From: CAZGEA01 sp964524515
GTDB lineage: Bacteria > Patescibacteriota > Microgenomatia > UBA8517
DNA length: 64,000 nucleotides
Assembly: GCA_964524515.1 (NCBI GenBank)
Contig: CAZGEA010000003.1
Location: 1-64,000, forward strand
Direction: 5' to 3'
This document shows positions 1-8,959 of the stretch, piece by piece. How positions within the stretch are numbered: the first letter of the stretch is position 1; each line of letters begins with the position of its first letter. The position numbers and the translations under genes were made by a program. Below the pieces are notes generated by a model, which saw only the letters and a program-made list of their open reading frames with translations, was not told where the DNA came from and did no database searches.

Positions 1-1
1 G

Positions 2-74
2 TGACCCCATTGGAATTCGAATCCAAGTTCCCAGAATGAGAATCTGGTGTCCTAGGCCACTAGACGATGGGGCC
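2..74 (-). tRNA. tRNA-Glu (anticodon CTC)
   Basis: Read on the minus strand, a full cloverleaf is visible. The acceptor arm GGCCCCA pairs with TGGGGTC, with one G-T pair. The anticodon stem CCAGA/TCTGG holds the loop TTCTCAT, giving anticodon CTC (Glu, GAG). The T arm is TTGGA-TTCGAAT-TCCAA. The discriminator is A at position 2 and the window ends inside the possible CCA tail. Confidence 0.95.
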
Positions 75-87
75 GAATGGTTGGCTA

Positions 88-93
88 ATTATA
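88..93 (-). promoter_or_regulatory. -10 box for tRNA-Glu
   Basis: The minus strand carries TGTATAAT, whose TATAAT ends 13 bases before the mature tRNA 5' end. No convincing -35 was found. Confidence 0.55.
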
Positions 94-130
94 CATAAAA
101 AGCCATAAATTATCATTTTTCTAATTGTTG

Positions 131-176
131 TATACTTATAGTCCATAATTCGAACGTTTACATACTACTGAGGTGA
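131..176 (+). promoter_or_regulatory. Candidate -10 and ribosome binding site of the glycosyltransferase gene
   Basis: TATACT at 131-136 follows TTG and can serve as a -10 box. GAGGTGA at 170-176 is a clear Shine-Dalgarno sequence three bases before the ATG at 180 and fixes that start. Confidence 0.5.
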
Positions 177-179
177 CAA

Positions 180-1814
180 ATGCCTGCTTTGATTATTACA
201 CCAATTTTACTTTTGTTTTTACTAATAATCTTAATCACATTGGTAATTTTTGTATCAATCAAAAAAGAAAATCCAAGTTCACTAATTGCAGTACTTCTGA
301 TTACAATCTCAATTATTGCAATTGTTAGAACATTTCAAATCCTAGCCGACATACAAATTCTTGCAATATACGGTGGTCTTGTAACTCTAAATTACTTAAT
401 CACTTTCTATTCTGCAGGAATTAAATATGAAGATCCTGCCACAAAAATAAAAGAAGCAATGCAAAACTTCGAAAATAGTGGAAGGAAACCATATTTAGTT
501 CATTATGTAATTCCAGTATTCAACGAATCTGGATTCATCACACGATGCATCGAAAGTATTTTAGTTGCAACTGAATTTATTGAAACAATTAGTCTAGCTA
601 AAGTAGAAATTGTTGTAGTAAATGATGCATCAACTGATGATACTTGGGAAAAACTTCAAGTCTTTGCCCAAAACCCACACATTAAACTTTTAAATCTAAA
701 AAGAAATGGTGGAAAGAAAAATGCACTTGCATGTGGAATGTACAGAGGCGAAAACTGGAGAAATGCATTTTCTTTATTTGATAAAAAATATTTAAGGAAA
801 CCCAAAAAAGGTGACAAAGAAAAAATTATCGAATGTTTAAATCAAGTCGGTTGCAATCCTACAAATGTTGATATCTTTTTGCATACCGATAGTGATAGTG
901 AAATATCAAAAGAATTCATCTATTACCAAGTAGTTTCATTTTCCACACATCCAAACCTTGGTGCATTATCAGGGCATTGTGATGTTTGGCTTGACCCAAA
1001 TGAAACACCTTCATTTATCACAAAAATGCAGGTTGCCTGGTATTCTACTCAATTTAGAATTCGAAAGGCAGCAGAATCATCATACGGTGCTGTCTTTTGT
1101 GTAAGTGGTCCAGGAGCAGGCTTTCGGGCAAATGCAGTCTGGCATCTTTTGCCTAGTTGGGTTGATGATAATTTTGGAGGAAGAATTTATCGTGGTGCAA
1201 CAGACAGAAAACTAACATTATTAATATTAATTGATGGATGGAAAGTTCTCTATTCTGAAATAGCAAAAGTTTGGACAGTTGTTCCAGATAATTTACAATC
1301 AGCACGAAGCCAATGGGTCAGATGGAAACAAAACAGTTGGCGAATGCTAATTCCAGTTTGGATGCATGCATGGAGGGAACATCCGATAATTGCATTCCTA
1401 ACATACTCACGAACAATCATAAGTATTTCAGCACCTTTCATTTTAGGTTATCATTTAATCATCATACTTTTAGGTGGTTTTGATAAAGCCTTAATTTATC
1501 TTTTTGGAATCACCATGATGGGAACACTCATGGGGATAGGCTATGTTACCTTTTACGCTAGAAACGTAAAATACGCATACTTACGTCCTTTTATGTCACT
1601 ACTATCCGCATTTTGGGGAAGTGTTCTAACTCTTGATGCATTATTTCTGACACTTCAGAAATCATTTACATGGAGAGAAACAAACACAGCGAAAGCCAAA
1701 AAAGGTAAATATCTATATAGATGGTTTGTTCCCAACTTTGAATTACGATTCATGGAATTGATTCTATTTATCGTGATAGTAATTCTATTTATTAGATATT
1801 TTTATCTTGTATGA
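180..1814 (+). CDS. Processive family 2 glycosyltransferase, membrane bound
   Basis: This 544-residue protein has the layout of hyaluronan or cellulose synthase-like GT2 enzymes, which build a polysaccharide from UDP-sugars and extrude it. Hydrophobic segments lie at about 5-27, 35-53 and 60-78, the GT-A domain at about 105-385, and four more segments in the C-terminal 140 residues. Visible motifs are NDASTDD (148-154), DSDS (237-240, metal binding), GPGAGFR (about 310-316), TDRKLT (about 341-346) and QWVRW (378-382), the QxxRW acceptor motif of processive enzymes. The start is supported by a GAGGTGA ribosome binding site. The sugar and product are unknown. A secreted LamG-type protein follows downstream, so a surface polymer role is inferred. 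Confidence 0.88.
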   Translation: MPALIITPILLLFLLIILITLVIFVSIKKENPSSLIAVLLITISIIAIVRTFQILADIQILAIYGGLVTLNYLITFYSAGIKYEDPATKIKEAMQNFENSGRKPYLVHYVIPVFNESGFITRCIESILVATEFIETISLAKVEIVVVNDASTDDTWEKLQVFAQNPHIKLLNLKRNGGKKNALACGMYRGENWRNAFSLFDKKYLRKPKKGDKEKIIECLNQVGCNPTNVDIFLHTDSDSEISKEFIYYQVVSFSTHPNLGALSGHCDVWLDPNETPSFITKMQVAWYSTQFRIRKAAESSYGAVFCVSGPGAGFRANAVWHLLPSWVDDNFGGRIYRGATDRKLTLLILIDGWKVLYSEIAKVWTVVPDNLQSARSQWVRWKQNSWRMLIPVWMHAWREHPIIAFLTYSRTIISISAPFILGYHLIIILLGGFDKALIYLFGITMMGTLMGIGYVTFYARNVKYAYLRPFMSLLSAFWGSVLTLDALFLTLQKSFTWRETNTAKAKKGKYLYRWFVPNFELRFMELILFIVIVILFIRYFYLV

Positions 1815-1817
1815 AAC

Positions 1818-1858
1818 TTTTTAGGGTAAATGAAAAACAAAAGCATTTACCCTAAAAA
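1818..1858. repeat. Perfect 15-bp inverted repeat between the GT2 and LamG genes
   Basis: The arms at 1818-1832 (TTTTTAGGGTAAATG) and 1844-1858 are exact reverse complements around an 11-base A-rich loop. The run of T is in the 5' arm and A in the 3' arm, so no unpaired U tract follows on either strand. It may be a bidirectional terminator relying on the A/T ends, or an RNA-stabilising hairpin. Confidence 0.6.
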
Positions 1859-1892
1859 TACTCTATACTGAATATCCAAAATTCATAAAATC

Positions 1893-3617
1893 ATGCTAAA
1901 GATTTCATTAAAAATATTACTAGGATTTATCGCAATTCCAACAATAACAATTGCAACAGTAATTGGAATAAAATATTATGCAAATTTATCAAATAAAAAT
2001 CTTCAAAATTCAATTGAACCATCTCCAACTAATTCAGTACTATCACAAAATTTTGAAGCAAAACCAATACCTACTCCATCACCATCCCCAACTAATTTTC
2101 AATTAAGTAAATCAAAACCAATCAAAACTGCATCACCTTCCCCATCAGCAACAGCCACATCAACAGGCCCCACTCCAACTGCAATCCCAACTTCAGACGT
2201 CTGTAGTGGAGTTTCAAACACAAGCTATGATTCAGTAATAATTGACGATTCCCCAGTTGCCTATTTTCCATTTACAGAATCATTTAAAGCTTGTGATCAT
2301 ACAGGTAACAATCACACCGGTGTATATAGTACAAGCATAAATGAAACAACACTCCCAAATGGAGATAAAGCAAGATTATTTGATCAAGATCATTTTGTAA
2401 CAGTCTCAGATAATGATGATTTAAGTATTTCAACAACAGGCAAACTGACAATAGAAGCCTGGATCAGACCAGACGTTCTAGAATTTACCAAAAATGAAGG
2501 CAGTGGTTATGTTCACTGGCTAGGAAAAGGCGATTCAAATAATCACGAATACTTAATGAGAATGTATTCATATACTAATACCGAAAGCAGACCAAATCGT
2601 ATTTCAGGATATACATTCAATTCTTCAGGTGGATTAGGGGTTGGAAGTTATTTTCAAGATACTTTAACTTCAGGATCATGGATTCACACAGTACTTGCAA
2701 TAAACACTACAAACACAAGCAGTACTTACCCAACAGGTTACACAAAAATTTACAAAGATGGAGTTCAACGAGATCAAGATTCATTAAGTTCACTTTCAAT
2801 TGTTCCATCAAACAAAAACGCACCTCTTCGAATAGGAACTCGCGATTTCAATTCATATTTCCAAGGCGCTATAGGGAAAGTTGCAATATATAATTATGAG
2901 CTAACAGCTTTTCAAGTGTTAGAGCACTATCAAACAATGATTCCACTCGTTGCAGGATCTGCCCAATATATCCAAAATGTTGGTTCTGCTCAAACCAAAA
3001 CAACGGGTACAAGTATGCAAATTACACTAACAAATGCAGTATCAGCAGGACACACAATAATCGTGAGAGTTCTAACAGATTATTCAGCAAGTGCACCAAC
3101 AATTGCCGATAGCAAAGGCAATACATATACAAGAGACAGAACTGCACCAAACAGTGGCACAACAATAAGAGCATCCATTTTTTCAAGTCCAATAACCACA
3201 GCACTAGAAGCTGGAGATACAATTACAATTACAACTGCAAATGTTGCAGCAAAAGTGGCCATTGCCGATGAATTTAGTGGGCTGCTTTCTTCAAGTTATG
3301 TTGATAAACAAAACGGAACATCAGGTTCAAGCACAACACCAGGAACCACAATTTCCATTACAACCTCTCAAGCCAATGAATTAGTATTAGGTTTCCTAGC
3401 AAGTGAAGGCCCACTAGATGACACATATACAGAAGATGCGTTGGGACAATTCAGCTCTCTAACTAGAGAAGGAACAGAAGGAAGCACTGATGACACAAAT
3501 CTTACAATCAGCGGTGGTTACAAAAGCGTAAGTGTAATTGGAACTTATCAATACAAACCAACAATTGATCCTTCAAGAAACTGGATTAGCTTCATCCTAT
3601 CCTACAAAGCACAATAA
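1893..3617 (+). CDS. Secreted or anchored LamG-domain surface protein
   Basis: The 574-residue protein starts with a hydrophobic segment (about 5-25) that is a signal or membrane anchor. A Pro/Ser/Thr-rich spacer follows (about 40-100), then a concanavalin A-like LamG jelly-roll fold (about 115-340), recognisable by AYFPF, LTIEAWIRP and APLRIGTR-type strands. The last 230 residues are Thr/Ser-rich beta-type sequence without a family I can name. Such proteins usually bind glycans or other cells at the surface. A -10-like TATACT at 1864-1869 suggests its own promoter with a short leader. The neighbouring polysaccharide synthase makes a link to surface polymer plausible but unproven. Confidence 0.8.
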   Translation: MLKISLKILLGFIAIPTITIATVIGIKYYANLSNKNLQNSIEPSPTNSVLSQNFEAKPIPTPSPSPTNFQLSKSKPIKTASPSPSATATSTGPTPTAIPTSDVCSGVSNTSYDSVIIDDSPVAYFPFTESFKACDHTGNNHTGVYSTSINETTLPNGDKARLFDQDHFVTVSDNDDLSISTTGKLTIEAWIRPDVLEFTKNEGSGYVHWLGKGDSNNHEYLMRMYSYTNTESRPNRISGYTFNSSGGLGVGSYFQDTLTSGSWIHTVLAINTTNTSSTYPTGYTKIYKDGVQRDQDSLSSLSIVPSNKNAPLRIGTRDFNSYFQGAIGKVAIYNYELTAFQVLEHYQTMIPLVAGSAQYIQNVGSAQTKTTGTSMQITLTNAVSAGHTIIVRVLTDYSASAPTIADSKGNTYTRDRTAPNSGTTIRASIFSSPITTALEAGDTITITTANVAAKVAIADEFSGLLSSSYVDKQNGTSGSSTTPGTTISITTSQANELVLGFLASEGPLDDTYTEDALGQFSSLTREGTEGSTDDTNLTISGGYKSVSVIGTYQYKPTIDPSRNWISFILSYKAQ

Positions 3618-3649
3618 ACCCAAAAACAAGGTGAAAAATTGCACGAGGT

Positions 3650-3658
3650 GATATAATA
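3650..3658 (+). promoter_or_regulatory. Extended -10 promoter of the small membrane protein gene
   Basis: TG-A-TATAAT forms a consensus extended -10 element about 40 bases before the ATG at 3700. No clear -35 is present. Confidence 0.65.
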
Positions 3659-3699
3659 TATCCAAATTGAAACCATCATTCGATGGAAAGGGAGAGATT

Positions 3700-3942
3700 A
3701 TGGATAAAGTCTTTGGGCCAAATGAGTATAATACTCACAAACCCGCTCAACCAATCAATTGGAACTCAGTTGTGTTTAATGGATTTGTGGCTTTAGTCAC
3801 ACTTACATTAATTGCATGTGTTCAGCTATTCGTAGACAACCCGCTACTAAAATTTGTAATGATCGCCATGATCGTCTTGCTATCATTTACAACAATTCGT
3901 CGCGGACCACTCACAGAAGTAGACAAAGATGATAACGAATAG
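3700..3942 (+). CDS. Small two-helix membrane protein of unknown function
   Basis: An 80-residue protein with two hydrophobic stretches, roughly residues 23-45 and 48-63, and an acidic C-terminal tail. The ATG at 3700 is chosen because GGGAGAG lies just before it and a consensus extended -10 lies 42 bases upstream; a TTG-initiated form from 3667 would lack these signals. I do not recognise a family. It follows two surface-related genes on the same strand but has its own promoter. Confidence 0.65.
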   Translation: MDKVFGPNEYNTHKPAQPINWNSVVFNGFVALVTLTLIACVQLFVDNPLLKFVMIAMIVLLSFTTIRRGPLTEVDKDDNE

Positions 3943-4040
3943 CACCTGTTTTAGCAGAGGAATTAGTGAAGAATCAACAATTCTCCCACAGTTCCTCTGC
4001 ATCAACTCCATTTAAGGATATTAATAATAACACAAAAAAA

Positions 4041-4073
4041 GAGCGTTACTTTTTGGTTATTTATGTAACGCTC
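4041..4073 (-). terminator. Intrinsic terminator of the purine operon
   Basis: The stem GAGCGTTAC/GTAACGCTC (9 bp) is followed on the minus strand by a run of seven T, just after the purC-purE stop codon at 4086. On the plus strand it ends in ATTATTC, so it may also stop transcripts from the small membrane protein gene. Confidence 0.85.
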
Positions 4074-4085
4074 ATTATTCACTTC

Positions 4086-5369
4086 TTATCGCATTTTCTC
4101 TCTTTCATACTGCAAATATGCATATGCCCATGGATTAGTCGCTTGTGAGCAAAGCAGAATATTTCGGGCTAAAAGTATGGCGTTTGAAGGATCCAAAACA
4201 GTAGCAACTGGGCAACTAGATGGCCCGCGAAGCGATGACCAAACATCATCAGGAAACTCCCTCCAACCGGCAGGAACTGTAATAACTGGCAGGTGAGTAT
4301 TACTGGCTAACATCGGCCCTAGTCCATTACTGCGCCCTACATGTGTGACAATCACACAATTTGACGAATGCAACGTTATGAGTTTTAGTTTTTCAACACA
4401 CTCAAGTGGGCTTTTATGAGCAGATAATGTCACTTCTGTTACATCAACAACATCTTTCAAACCCAAATTCTCAATTGCTGCATGAAAAATTGAGGTGTCA
4501 TCTCCTTTTGATGCTCTCCACAAAACAATTTGTTGTTTTGGTTGAACAAACTGATCAGTTATTGAACAAACCAATTTATAAAGATAGAGCACTTGATCAA
4601 TTTCTGCCCCATCTCGATAATTTTGTTTATCAAGATATCGATCACGCGGATCACCTGGCAATCTTACACGCCAAGAATCATTATCAATTACATCTGAAAT
4701 GACAAGATCTCCACTTTTTGTGATTCCAAATTCGATTTTAAAATCACATAGAATGTATCCTGCCATTTTCCAACACTTCTCAAGAACAAGAAATGCACGT
4801 CTGGCAATTTCCTCAATTTGATTTGCCAAAAGTGGTTCAAGCTTAAGTGGAAAATCATCCTCTAAAACCAAAAAAGGCTCTTGGTCCTCAATAGGATTAT
4901 CAGGAAGATAAAGCTCCGCAAATGTATTCTCAATGATAATCAGAGGATCATCTTTGGGAATATCCACCCCATTCCATTTCTTACCAGTAGTTTTAAGGAA
5001 CAACTCAAAGGCAAGTCTTGCGAAATAATCACCCTTTTTTGTGTCAGGATTTCTCTTCAAATATGAGCCATGAGCTTCACGTCGTACTACAACTTCCAAT
5101 GGAATCATCTGGCATGATTTTGAAACAAAAACTGTCTCAGATTCTCGCCTCACATATGCAACTGGCAAACCAGCTTTTTTCAAAATCTCAAACACGCTAC
5201 ATGTTGTTTGAGTCGAAAGTGCGGCCTTTCCAGCCATCACATCGTGCTTGGCTCCATCACCTGCAGTAATATCATCCTTTGATTCAACCAAAACATATGA
5301 CGCATCATCTGAATGCTGCCAAATCTTTTTGGTTTTTCCCTCATTGATCAACTCACCAAAACTAATCAT
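4086..5369 (-). CDS. purC: Bifunctional SAICAR synthetase / class II AIR carboxylase (PAICS-like fusion)
   Basis: Residues 1 to about 265 are SAICAR synthetase: EGKTKKIW (10-17), IPLEVVVRREAHGS (about 89-102) and DVIDNDSWR (226-234). Residues about 275-427 are a PurE-type domain with SAHK (316-319), GRSNGLGP (345-352) and DVWSSLR (375-381). These PurE motifs match the animal PAICS enzyme rather than bacterial class I PurE, which has GAGGAAHL in the equivalent place. By family knowledge, class II PurE carboxylates AIR directly with CO2 and needs no PurK, and no purK is seen here. The domain order is that of animal PAICS. It is the last gene of the purine operon, 76 bases after purQ. Function calls are strong; the direct carboxylase activity is inferred from motifs. 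Confidence 0.92.
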   Translation of the reverse strand: MISFGELINEGKTKKIWQHSDDASYVLVESKDDITAGDGAKHDVMAGKAALSTQTTCSVFEILKKAGLPVAYVRRESETVFVSKSCQMIPLEVVVRREAHGSYLKRNPDTKKGDYFARLAFELFLKTTGKKWNGVDIPKDDPLIIIENTFAELYLPDNPIEDQEPFLVLEDDFPLKLEPLLANQIEEIARRAFLVLEKCWKMAGYILCDFKIEFGITKSGDLVISDVIDNDSWRVRLPGDPRDRYLDKQNYRDGAEIDQVLYLYKLVCSITDQFVQPKQQIVLWRASKGDDTSIFHAAIENLGLKDVVDVTEVTLSAHKSPLECVEKLKLITLHSSNCVIVTHVGRSNGLGPMLASNTHLPVITVPAGWREFPDDVWSSLRGPSSCPVATVLDPSNAILLARNILLCSQATNPWAYAYLQYEREKMR

Positions 5370-5445
5370 GAGAATGCCCTTTCAATTATGAATGTACATG
5401 AACAAAGTCAGACTATCAGTTTAAATAAATCTCTTCAATGGGGAT

Positions 5446-6240
5446 CTATAGTTGTTTTGCAACTTCTACAATATTTGAAATTATTGTAAGTCCATCAATA
5501 TTCATATTTGTGTTTCTCCTCCAATTAGGATGATGCCATTTCTCAACAAAACGCTCTGGATGAGGCATTAATCCAATAATTTTTCCAGATGGATCACATA
5601 CTCCAGCAATTGCATTCATTGATCCGTTTGGATTCTGTGGATATTCTAGAGTTGCAATTCCTTGACTTGTACAATATCGAAAAACTATTTGTCCGTTTTT
5701 CTCAATTTTAGCCAATGTTTGAGAATCAGTTATAAATTTACCTTCTCCGTGTGCTACAGGCAAAGATAATGTCTCATCTTCTACTGTAAATGGAAAAACA
5801 GATTCATCATATCTAATATTTACCCATCTGCTTTCAAATCTTTGTGAATCATTATGAGTTAATGTTGCTTTATTTTGATCAATTGTCTGCATTTGTCCAA
5901 AAGGCAGAAGTCCTGATTGCATCAATACTTGAAACCCATTACAAATTCCAACTACTAATTTTCCTTTTTGAGTATATTCTAAAAATTCATTTGCAAATCG
6001 AGTTTGCATTTCAATTGCCATAATCCGTCCTGATGCCACATCATCCCCATAACTAAACCCTCCAGGAATCACAACAATTTGAAATTCATTTAAATTTCTT
6101 CTTTCATTTAATTCATTAACATGAACAATCTCCGATCTTGCGCCAGCTTTTTCAAATGCATAATTAGTTTCCAAATCACAATTAATTCCATCAGTTTTAA
6201 CAATAGCTACGCGTGGCGGTTTAACTATTTCAATTGTCAT
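5446..6240 (-). CDS. purQ: FGAM synthase glutaminase subunit PurQ
   Basis: This 264-residue class I glutamine amidotransferase supplies ammonia to PurL for step four of purine synthesis. GGFSYGDD (60-67) and the nucleophile Cys100 in GICNGF are present, with the catalytic pair His227 and Glu229 in PHPER. It overlaps the end of purL by 11 bases, so the two are probably translationally coupled, in keeping with their working as a complex. Confidence 0.96.
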   Translation of the reverse strand: MTIEIVKPPRVAIVKTDGINCDLETNYAFEKAGARSEIVHVNELNERRNLNEFQIVVIPGGFSYGDDVASGRIMAIEMQTRFANEFLEYTQKGKLVVGICNGFQVLMQSGLLPFGQMQTIDQNKATLTHNDSQRFESRWVNIRYDESVFPFTVEDETLSLPVAHGEGKFITDSQTLAKIEKNGQIVFRYCTSQGIATLEYPQNPNGSMNAIAGVCDPSGKIIGLMPHPERFVEKWHHPNWRRNTNMNIDGLTIISNIVEVAKQL

Positions 6241-8959
6241 TCAAAATCTCCTCCATTGGTTGCTTCCATTTACTTTTTAAATTATCCAAAGAAATAGTAA
6301 AAAGTTTTTCAAGCCCAGATGTTGCCCTAATTTCTTTTTTATAAGATGTAATTCCAAGAATTTTATGTGGCACATTTGCAAATAATGCTTCAACATCATT
6401 AATTGAAGACAATTCAACCAAAAAAACTCCAGGTGTTTCATTAAAAACAAAATGATCAGACCTTTGTGTTTGCCCATTCAAATCAACAATTGCTCCACAA
6501 TCTCCTCCAAAACACATTTGAGTAAGAGTTGCAGCAATTCCACCTTCACCAATCGCCTTAGAACTCAAAACTCGACCAGAACCAATAGCCGTTTGCATTT
6601 CATCAAGAGTTTTCCTAAAAATAGTTGGGTTAATTTTTGGAATTTTAGAATTTTCAACATTTTGACCATCATAATAAACCGATCCCCCTAAAGCATCAAA
6701 ATCTTGGCTTCCCACAACACACAAAATTGAACCGTTGGGGTTTTTAATATCACTACTTACTGTTTTTTCAACATTAGCTATTTTTCCAAAAATTGAAACG
6801 TTTAATAAAAGCGGAATATCTTCACGAGTTTTATCAGGATAAATATAAGTACTAGATAAACTATCTTTTCCAGAAATACATGGAACTTGAACCAAATCCA
6901 TCATGTCACAAAGTGCATCAACTGATTGGCTTAAATCATAAACTGTATTGGCATCAGGAATGGGAGACACAAAATTATCATTAATTGCTGCATGTGATAA
7001 ATCCCCTCCCACTGATACAAACTTTGAAAAAGCATAAGCTGCTGACCACACACTTCCCCAATATGGATCATATCTATTCAATACAGGATTTGTAGCCCAT
7101 GAGGTAACCACTCCATATGGTTTTCCATAAATTGGTGCAATAACAGATGCATCAGATGGACAATCTTCATTTACTCCAGTAAATGGTGCCAAAGCAGATG
7201 TTCCCTGCACTGTTTGATCATATTGCCTAAACATTTCTTCATTTGAAAAAACATTATTATGAGTTATCACTCTTTCAAAAGCTCTCTCCCAATCACTGTT
7301 TGAAACAGGTTGGCTAGAAACTTCAAATTTATCAATTCTATCTTTCTTCTTTATTTCTATTTTTTTATTTGGAATCCCATCATGCAAAAAATCCATTGAT
7401 AAATTACCAATTAATTCTCCATCATATTTTAATTTCAAATTTTTGTCCCCAGTAAACTCACCAATTACGACAGCTGGAGTATTATATAAATCACAAATTT
7501 CCCGAAATTGATCCCAATTTTCAGGTGAAACAGCAATAACCATTCTCTCTTGAGATTCCGAAACAAAAATTTCCCATGGTGATAAACCTTTATATTTCAA
7601 AGATACTTTATCAAGATCAACAACAGCTCCAATTTTTTGAGCCATCTCTCCAACTGCACTACAATATCCACCTGCTCCACAATCAGTAATTGAACGAATT
7701 AAATTATTATCACGACATGCAATTAAAGCATCAAACATTCTCTTCTCCTCAATTGGGTTACCAATCTGAACAGCAGTTGAATGAACAGTATCTGTATCAT
7801 GAGCCATTGCCCCACTTGAAAAAGTTGCACCATGCACTCCATCGCGTCCAGTTTTTCCCCCTACTGTAACTATCAAATCTCCAATTTGTGGCTCATCTTT
7901 AAATACAAATTTCTCATGAGTTATTCCAATAACAATTCCCATAGATGTTGGCTTTTTAAAAGATTTATCAAAATGAATATTAATTCCATAAGTTGGAATT
8001 CCCATTGGGTTTCCATAAGAACGCTCACCACGCGAATTTCCATTTATAAGTGTTTTAGGAGGCAATACTCCACGAGGAATATCACGGCTTTGGTGAGGCA
8101 TAAAACAATTAACAACAACAGATGCTAATGTTCTGGCTCCCTTTCCAAACCCAGCAATATCCCTATAAACTCCTCCATTTTTTGTAGCAGCACCACCAAA
8201 TGGTTCAATGGCTACTGGGCTATTGTGTGTTTCACCTTTAATTGCAATTACTTGATTTTCCTCAAATGCCAATGCTCCAGCATTATCAGAAAATGCAGAA
8301 ACTACACCAACTCTGTCAAAATATTTTCGTGAAGTTTCTTTAAGTCTTGTCATTAATGGCTCAATTTCCTCTCCATTTTCACCAATTAATCTAGCCTTAA
8401 AAGTTTTATGCCCACAATGTTCACTCCAAGTTGATGCAATAGTTTCAATTTCAATATCAGTCAATTCTCGACCACACTCTATTGCATAATCTTGAATTGC
8501 CCTCATTTCAGTTAAATCCAAAAACAAACTCCTCTTTTTTGATAACTGCAAAAGCATTTCATCTTCTAAATCACGAATAAAAATTTGTTCTGTTTCTCGT
8601 GCCGTGTGATCAAGAATCAATGTTTGAGGTGCGTTATCAATATACATTTGAACTTGGCTAAGTACAGGTGCATCTTTTGGTCTATAAATTCTTGATGTAC
8701 TAACTGCGGCCACATTTATTCCTAAATTTTTTGAAGTTTTAATTATCGAGGCCTCAGTTGGGTCTGTAACTCCAGGCTTATATCCAATTTCAACACCCTT
8801 GGTTTGCTTATTCGCATCAATACTAAATCTTTGATTTACTGGATCAGTAAAAAGTTCCAATGCCAATTTTCGAGCTTCTTGATCTGTAATTCCTTCAATC
8901 CTATAAAGAGTTTTAAAATTTTGCCCATTTGTTTGTATTTCTACTTCTTTTATTCCCAT
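6230..8959 (-). CDS. purL: FGAM synthase, PurS-PurL fusion
   Basis: At 909 residues this lies between small PurL (about 740) and the large single-chain enzyme (about 1300). The first 150 residues read as PurS-like sequence, including EVEIQTNG at the start and GVEIGYKPGVTDP at 55-67, followed by the linker and synthase body with SEHCGHKTF (179-187), ETHNSP and two AIR synthase-like halves. The glutaminase is separate (purQ). PurS is otherwise absent here, which supports the fusion reading. Its ATG directly abuts the purD-purM stop codon. The enzyme converts FGAR to FGAM using ATP and ammonia. Confidence 0.93.
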   Translation of the reverse strand: MGIKEVEIQTNGQNFKTLYRIEGITDQEARKLALELFTDPVNQRFSIDANKQTKGVEIGYKPGVTDPTEASIIKTSKNLGINVAAVSTSRIYRPKDAPVLSQVQMYIDNAPQTLILDHTARETEQIFIRDLEDEMLLQLSKKRSLFLDLTEMRAIQDYAIECGRELTDIEIETIASTWSEHCGHKTFKARLIGENGEEIEPLMTRLKETSRKYFDRVGVVSAFSDNAGALAFEENQVIAIKGETHNSPVAIEPFGGAATKNGGVYRDIAGFGKGARTLASVVVNCFMPHQSRDIPRGVLPPKTLINGNSRGERSYGNPMGIPTYGINIHFDKSFKKPTSMGIVIGITHEKFVFKDEPQIGDLIVTVGGKTGRDGVHGATFSSGAMAHDTDTVHSTAVQIGNPIEEKRMFDALIACRDNNLIRSITDCGAGGYCSAVGEMAQKIGAVVDLDKVSLKYKGLSPWEIFVSESQERMVIAVSPENWDQFREICDLYNTPAVVIGEFTGDKNLKLKYDGELIGNLSMDFLHDGIPNKKIEIKKKDRIDKFEVSSQPVSNSDWERAFERVITHNNVFSNEEMFRQYDQTVQGTSALAPFTGVNEDCPSDASVIAPIYGKPYGVVTSWATNPVLNRYDPYWGSVWSAAYAFSKFVSVGGDLSHAAINDNFVSPIPDANTVYDLSQSVDALCDMMDLVQVPCISGKDSLSSTYIYPDKTREDIPLLLNVSIFGKIANVEKTVSSDIKNPNGSILCVVGSQDFDALGGSVYYDGQNVENSKIPKINPTIFRKTLDEMQTAIGSGRVLSSKAIGEGGIAATLTQMCFGGDCGAIVDLNGQTQRSDHFVFNETPGVFLVELSSINDVEALFANVPHKILGITSYKKEIRATSGLEKLFTISLDNLKSKWKQPMEEILNDN

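Noticed and set aside
1818..1858. Standard intrinsic terminator
   Set aside because: The stem is perfect but no T tract follows it on either strand, so it is listed as an inverted repeat.
3022..3262. Leu- and Val-rich minus-strand frames resembling membrane proteins
   Set aside because: They are antisense to the Thr/Ser-rich C-terminal part of the LamG gene, whose codons produce hydrophobic shadows.
3966..4148. A 60-residue plus-strand reading frame
   Set aside because: It runs through the purine operon terminator hairpin and into the end of purC-purE in antisense, with no ribosome binding site.
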